Shown piece by piece: positions 60,412-64,000 of a stretch of 64,000 nt of DNA (positions are counted from its first letter, which is position 1; each line of letters begins with the position of its first letter). Below the pieces are notes generated by a model, which was not told the origin of the DNA, ran no database searches, and saw nothing but the letters and a program-made list of their open reading frames with translations. The position numbers and the translations under genes are program-made. Source of the stretch: Gemmata massiliana. GTDB taxonomy: Bacteria > Planctomycetota > Planctomycetia > Gemmatales > Gemmataceae. The stretch is taken from contig NZ_LR593886.1 in NCBI RefSeq assembly GCF_901538265.1, positions 6,779,738 to 6,843,737 of the forward strand, written 5' to 3'.

Positions 60412-62346
60412 TTATTTCTCCAACCCACTGAGCGGCCCACCGCGTGCGAACAGCGCGTCCACGCGCCGTGTAACGGCCGGGTCCGCGTCCAGTGGTGGGG
60501 GCATGTGTGGCTTCAGTCGCGCGTCGATGACGAGCGGTCCGCGACACCCCCAGTGCTTGTGTCGCATGGACGCTACCACACCGTGAACGTCGGTTGCGGG
60601 GTCGGAGCGCGTAAACACGGCCCACAAAAAGTTGTTCAGTGTGCGCGCGACGAATTCGCTGTCGTCGACCACAACGATAAGTGGAAGCCCTTCAAACGCG
60701 GAGTGGGAAACGCAAAACGCGGCGTTCAAGGACGTTAAAAGTCGGGCAATGTCGACATCTTCGTCTATTCGTGCGCCGCACTTTGGCCCCAAAATGGCCA
60801 ATACCCCCGGCATCACAAGCCGCGGATCGGCGAAACCGTCGGGCAGGCCCAGGTTCGCTGGCACCGTCGTTCCAAGTGCGCGCCGCGCGGGGCCGGCGGC
60901 GGCAATTACAAGCTTGCTCCCAGCGTTCAGCCCCAAGCCCGCCGAGTAATCGAGCGTGTCAATCGTCGTCCGCGTCTGGAAGTGCAGGTCCGCTTCCGGG
61001 TCAAAGCGTTCGAGCAAGTGCCGCAAAAACGCACCGATGTCGTGGATATCGAGGTCGGGGTTGTCTTCCTTCGCCACGATGAACAGGTACTTCGCGAGCG
61101 ACAACTGCCCCTGCCCCAGAACCGCGTTCGCGAGCGTGAGCAACTCCTGCGGGCGCCGAGTGCCAGCGTAAGGAACATACCGCTCCGAGCCGATCGCGAG
61201 CAACAGCGGGTGAACCCCCGCGGCATCCACCGCGTGTACCGCGTGTAGGCCGGGAATCACGGTGGGGATGACCGGGCCGGTCAATTCGTGAATCAGCTCG
61301 CCGAATGTCGTGTCTTCCTGCGGGGGCCGACCGACCACCGTGAAGGGCCAGATCGCCCCGGGTCGGTGGTACACCGCGTCCACCGTCATAACGGGGAAGT
61401 CGTGCGTCAGACTGTAGTAGCCGAGGTGGTCGCCGAACGGCCCCTCCGGTTTCGTCCGCGTGGGGTCGATCCACCCCGAAATGACGAAATCGGCCTCTGC
61501 GGGAAGTGGGAGAGAGAACCCCTCCCCAACCCCTCCCCCAAGGGGAGAGGGGCTTTGAAAGCCCCCTTCCTTCTTAGGGGAGGGGGTTTGGGGGTTAGGT
61601 CGTACCACTGTAAGCCTTCGCCCGCCCAGCGCGCCCGCGAACGCGAGCTCCGGCAACCCTTCGGGTAGCGGCATCACGGCCGCGACCGCCAGCGCGGGTG
61701 GTCCTCCCACGATCACGTTCACACGCAATCGCTCCCCGCGCCGAACGGCCGCCGCGTGGTGGACGCCGATGCCGCGGTGGATCTGGTAGTGCAGTCCCAC
61801 TTCGCGATCCGGCTCGAACTCGTTACCGCTCAACTGCACGCGGTACATCCCGAGGTTCGACTTCATCCAACCGGGAGTGTCCGGGTGCTCGGTGTACACT
61901 TGCGGGAGCGTCACGAACGCGCCGCCGTCGAGCGGCCAGCACTTCAATTGCGGGAGTTGCGAAACGGTCGTGGTGTGTTTGAGGATCGGCCCGGAGCGCA
62001 CAAACTTGGGGCGCAATCGCCACGCCAGGAGTGGCAGGTTCCAGTACCGCCACGGGCGCTTGCGGGCGCTCGCGGGATCGGTTTTCAGCTCCACGAGCTT
62101 GCGCACGCCGTCGAGCGCGTCGCGGAAGAGGAACCGGGCGCGTTCAACTGTGCCAAACAGATTCGACACCATCGGGAACGGCGAACCCTTCGTGCGCGCG
62201 AAGTAGATCGCCGGCCCTCCGGTCGCATAAACGCGCCGGTGGATCTCGGCTGCTTCCAGGTGCGGATCGATCTCCTGCTCGATGCGGACGAGGTGCCCGG
62301 CGCGTTCCAAATCGGCAACGGCAGCAGAGAGGTTGCGGTGGCCCAT
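60412..62346 (-). CDS. UbiD-family decarboxylase with in-frame insertion
   Basis: The 644-residue protein matches UbiD: RNLSAAVADLERAGHLVRIE at the start, LGMYRVQL with the family Arg (R169), and EGPFGDHLGYY with E301 and D306 in the positions of the catalytic acids. These enzymes use prenylated FMN to decarboxylate aromatic acids, for example in ubiquinone or menaquinone biosynthesis; the substrate cannot be read here. Family members are about 480-620 residues; part of the excess is an inserted palindromic segment at about residues 250-278 (PNPQTPSPKKEGGFQSPSPL onward). Confidence 0.88.
   Translation of the reverse strand: MGHRNLSAAVADLERAGHLVRIEQEIDPHLEAAEIHRRVYATGGPAIYFARTKGSPFPMVSNLFGTVERARFLFRDALDGVRKLVELKTDPASARKRPWRYWNLPLLAWRLRPKFVRSGPILKHTTTVSQLPQLKCWPLDGGAFVTLPQVYTEHPDTPGWMKSNLGMYRVQLSGNEFEPDREVGLHYQIHRGIGVHHAAAVRRGERLRVNVIVGGPPALAVAAVMPLPEGLPELAFAGALGGRRLTVVRPNPQTPSPKKEGGFQSPSPLGGGVGEGFSLPLPAEADFVISGWIDPTRTKPEGPFGDHLGYYSLTHDFPVMTVDAVYHRPGAIWPFTVVGRPPQEDTTFGELIHELTGPVIPTVIPGLHAVHAVDAAGVHPLLLAIGSERYVPYAGTRRPQELLTLANAVLGQGQLSLAKYLFIVAKEDNPDLDIHDIGAFLRHLLERFDPEADLHFQTRTTIDTLDYSAGLGLNAGSKLVIAAAGPARRALGTTVPANLGLPDGFADPRLVMPGVLAILGPKCGARIDEDVDIARLLTSLNAAFCVSHSAFEGLPLIVVVDDSEFVARTLNNFLWAVFTRSDPATDVHGVVASMRHKHWGCRGPLVIDARLKPHMPPPLDADPAVTRRVDALFARGGPLSGLEK
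61515..61598. repeat. Palindromic repeat inserted in frame within the UbiD gene
   Basis: An approximately 84-bp C-rich/G-rich inverted repeat of AACCCCTCCCC-like arms on the left and GGGGAGGGGGTT-like arms on the right, with GGGGCTTTGAAAGCCCC at its centre. It encodes a Pro/Gly/Ser-rich segment in the UbiD protein, between two beta strands that are adjacent in other members. Its low-complexity composition is unlike the surrounding gene. Confidence 0.75.
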
Positions 62347-62640
62347 CGATACTCGACTCGTAGAGCCCGGCGCGGGCGGGAACAGATAACAAACCGCTTC
62401 GGGATAACCCCAGGCAACACCGTGAATTCGCGCCCGGCGCGGACATTTCGTCCCGGTTGCTTAACGATTCCGGTCCATTTCAGAAGATTCCTGAACGGAC
62501 CCGAACAGGGGCCGTATGTTTCCCACCCCGAACGTTTGGAACCGGCCCAGTTCGGACTTATGGTAGCGTATGAACCCGACCCCGGGTTTCGCCCAACTTG
62601 GTCGCGTACCCCGCGAACCGAACTCCGCCTGGACTGTCGA

Positions 62641-64000
62641 GTGACATTTTCACCGCCCAATAAACCATTTCCGTGGCTCCCCGCTGCCCTTGTGGTAGTG
62701 GTGGCTGGCGGGGCCGCGGTGTGTGCGACCGCCGTCCCTCAACCGATCAGCGGCCCGCTCGTCGGGGTGCTCGTGATCGGAGCCGCCGCTCTGGGGTGGT
62801 GGGCTAATCGCTCCGCCCCTGCAACTCGCTCGGTAATCAACACCGGACCGCACGATACGCTTTCGGAATCCGAAACGCGTCTCCGACTGCTCGAATCGGC
62901 CGTGGTCCACGCGCACGACGCGGTGGCCATCGTCGAGGCGCGTCCCGGGGAAGGGCCGGGGCGGTCCGTGATGTATGTGAACGAAGCCTTCTGCCGGCTC
63001 ACCGGGTACGCGCGCGCGGATGTGATCGGGCGCTCGCTCTACATGCTCCGCGGCGCCGGGTCCGACCCCGACACGCTCGCGCGCCTCGGGGCGGCCATGA
63101 ACTCGGGCACGCCCCTGCGTGTGGAACTGCGCAACTACCGCAAAGACGGCACGCCCTTCTGGGTGGACCTGAGCGCGGTCCCGGTCCCGGACCCGGAAGG
63201 CAAATTGTCCCACTGGGTGATGATCCAGCGCGACATCGACCGGCGGAAGTCGGCCGAGCGCCGGGCGCGACAGACGGGTCAACTGCTCCGCGCCATTATC
63301 GATGCGTTCCCCGGACCGATCAGCGCCAAGGACCGGGACAGCCGGTACCTGGTAATGAACCAGTTCCAGGCCGAGCTTCTGGGCGTGACGCCCGAAGACG
63401 CCGTCGGCCGAACCGCGGCCGAACTGGTCGACGCGACCTACGGAGCGATGACGGTCGAGCGGGACCGCGAGGTGATGTCCACCTGTCGCCCGGTCCAGTT
63501 CGAGGCGCGTTATCCGGCCCCGATCGGCGACGGGCGCCCGTGGTTGACGAGCAAAGCCCCGCTGTGGATGCCCGACGGCGTCGACAGCGAACCGGCCGGT
63601 GCCCGCGGCGTGGTTACCGTGGCGCTCGATATTTCCGCACTCAAGGCCGCGGAAGATGCGCTGCGCCGGAGCGAGGAACGGTACCGACAGTTGTTCCGTG
63701 CGGTGCCGCACCCGGTGTTCGTGTACGACACCCAAACACTCCGCATTCTCGCGGTCAACGAGGCCGCGATCCGCAAATACGGGTACACGCGCGACGAGTT
63801 CCTGACCCTCACGGTGCCCGACATCCGCCTGGCGGACGAAGTGAGCTACTCCCTCGCGTCGGCCGGTGACAGCAGCCTGCCCGACGGCCCGCCCGCGATC
63901 CGGCGCCACCGGACCCGGACCGGCGCGCTCATCCACGTCGAGGTGTCCTCGTTCGCCCTCAGTTTGGAGGGGCGCGGGGTCAAACTGGCCCTCGTAAACG
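62641..64000 (+). CDS. Membrane PAS-domain sensor protein, C-terminus outside window
   Basis: The frame from GTG at 62641 is open to the window end (453 codons). The first 60 residues hold two membrane segments (WLPAALVVVVAGGAAVCATA and GPLVGVLVIGAAALGWWA). Then follow at least three PAS domains: VMYVNEAFCRLTGYARADVI with a PAC-like WVMIQRDIDRRKSAE, a second with YLVMNQFQAELLGVTPEDAV, a third starting ALRRSEERYRQLFRAVPHPV with ILAVNEAAIRKYGYTRDEFL. A histidine kinase or diguanylate cyclase output is likely beyond the edge but not visible. The start codon is tentative, as no strong ribosome-binding site is seen. Confidence 0.85.
   Translation, partial: MTFSPPNKPFPWLPAALVVVVAGGAAVCATAVPQPISGPLVGVLVIGAAALGWWANRSAPATRSVINTGPHDTLSESETRLRLLESAVVHAHDAVAIVEARPGEGPGRSVMYVNEAFCRLTGYARADVIGRSLYMLRGAGSDPDTLARLGAAMNSGTPLRVELRNYRKDGTPFWVDLSAVPVPDPEGKLSHWVMIQRDIDRRKSAERRARQTGQLLRAIIDAFPGPISAKDRDSRYLVMNQFQAELLGVTPEDAVGRTAAELVDATYGAMTVERDREVMSTCRPVQFEARYPAPIGDGRPWLTSKAPLWMPDGVDSEPAGARGVVTVALDISALKAAEDALRRSEERYRQLFRAVPHPVFVYDTQTLRILAVNEAAIRKYGYTRDEFLTLTVPDIRLADEVSYSLASAGDSSLPDGPPAIRRHRTRTGALIHVEVSSFALSLEGRGVKLALVN

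Noticed and set aside
62650-63936. Minus-strand 428-codon frame at the window end
   Set aside because: The plus strand encodes clear PAS domains over the same bases; the minus frame is its shadow.

Overview
The window reads as chromosome of a high-GC planctomycete, most likely of the Gemmata group (Gemmataceae). The signs are lineage-typical families (an N-terminal LEDRDTPAGN-type tract at 48043, two TIGR02996-type proteins at 51148 and 54350, a TIGR03067-type protein at 39980, a DUF1549/DUF1553 giant at 55585), many secreted proteins, and a 16S rRNA gene standing alone with its own promoter and terminator. P-ring and L-ring flagellar genes imply a Gram-negative envelope.

Region 1 (1-23336) is a large flagellar cluster. 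fliK (cut by the window start), flgD and flgE run rightward. They meet a leftward block: fliL-fliM-fliN-fliO; two putative lipoproteins and a small conserved-looking gene; flgL-flgK-flgN-flgJ; flgI-flgH-flgA-flgG-flgF; fliS-fliD; then flagellin fliC and a flgM-like anti-sigma gene. fliC and the flgM-like gene each have the same motif, GCAAATTT-N12-TCGATAACT, which looks like a sigma-28-type promoter. A rightward single-pass membrane TPR protein with a His-rich linker (21060) faces the flgM-like gene.

Region 2 (23337-36849) is mixed housekeeping and accessory genes: three membrane or secreted proteins, an RsmD-like methyltransferase with an altered motif, a tandem pair of long perfect palindromes, a cytoplasmic alpha-amylase, an MtfA-like peptidase, an MFS transporter, a zinc-ribbon protein, a Trm112-like protein followed 4 nt later by an M1 peptidase fused to a putative outer-membrane barrel, and a SMI1/KNR4 gene that appears frameshifted.

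Region 3 (36964-39611) is the solitary 16S rRNA unit on the minus strand, with terminator, gene, about 300 nt leader and a near-consensus promoter.

Region 4 (39612-51052) carries small proteins, an AraC-type regulator and a probable heavy-metal efflux operon (His-rich secreted protein, RND adaptor, CzcA-type RND pump). Two nearly identical ISAs1-type elements with perfect 10-bp target duplications lie here. One replaced the last residues of the pump; the other landed 14 bp upstream of a small secreted-protein gene.

Region 5 (51148-64000) holds TIGR02996-type proteins, secreted beta-propeller proteins, the DUF1549/DUF1553 cytochrome-like protein, a Ser/Thr kinase with leucine-rich repeats, a UbiD-family decarboxylase carrying an in-frame palindromic insertion, and the start of a membrane PAS sensor that runs off the window.

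All calls come from reading the sequence and from knowledge of protein families; no database search was run.
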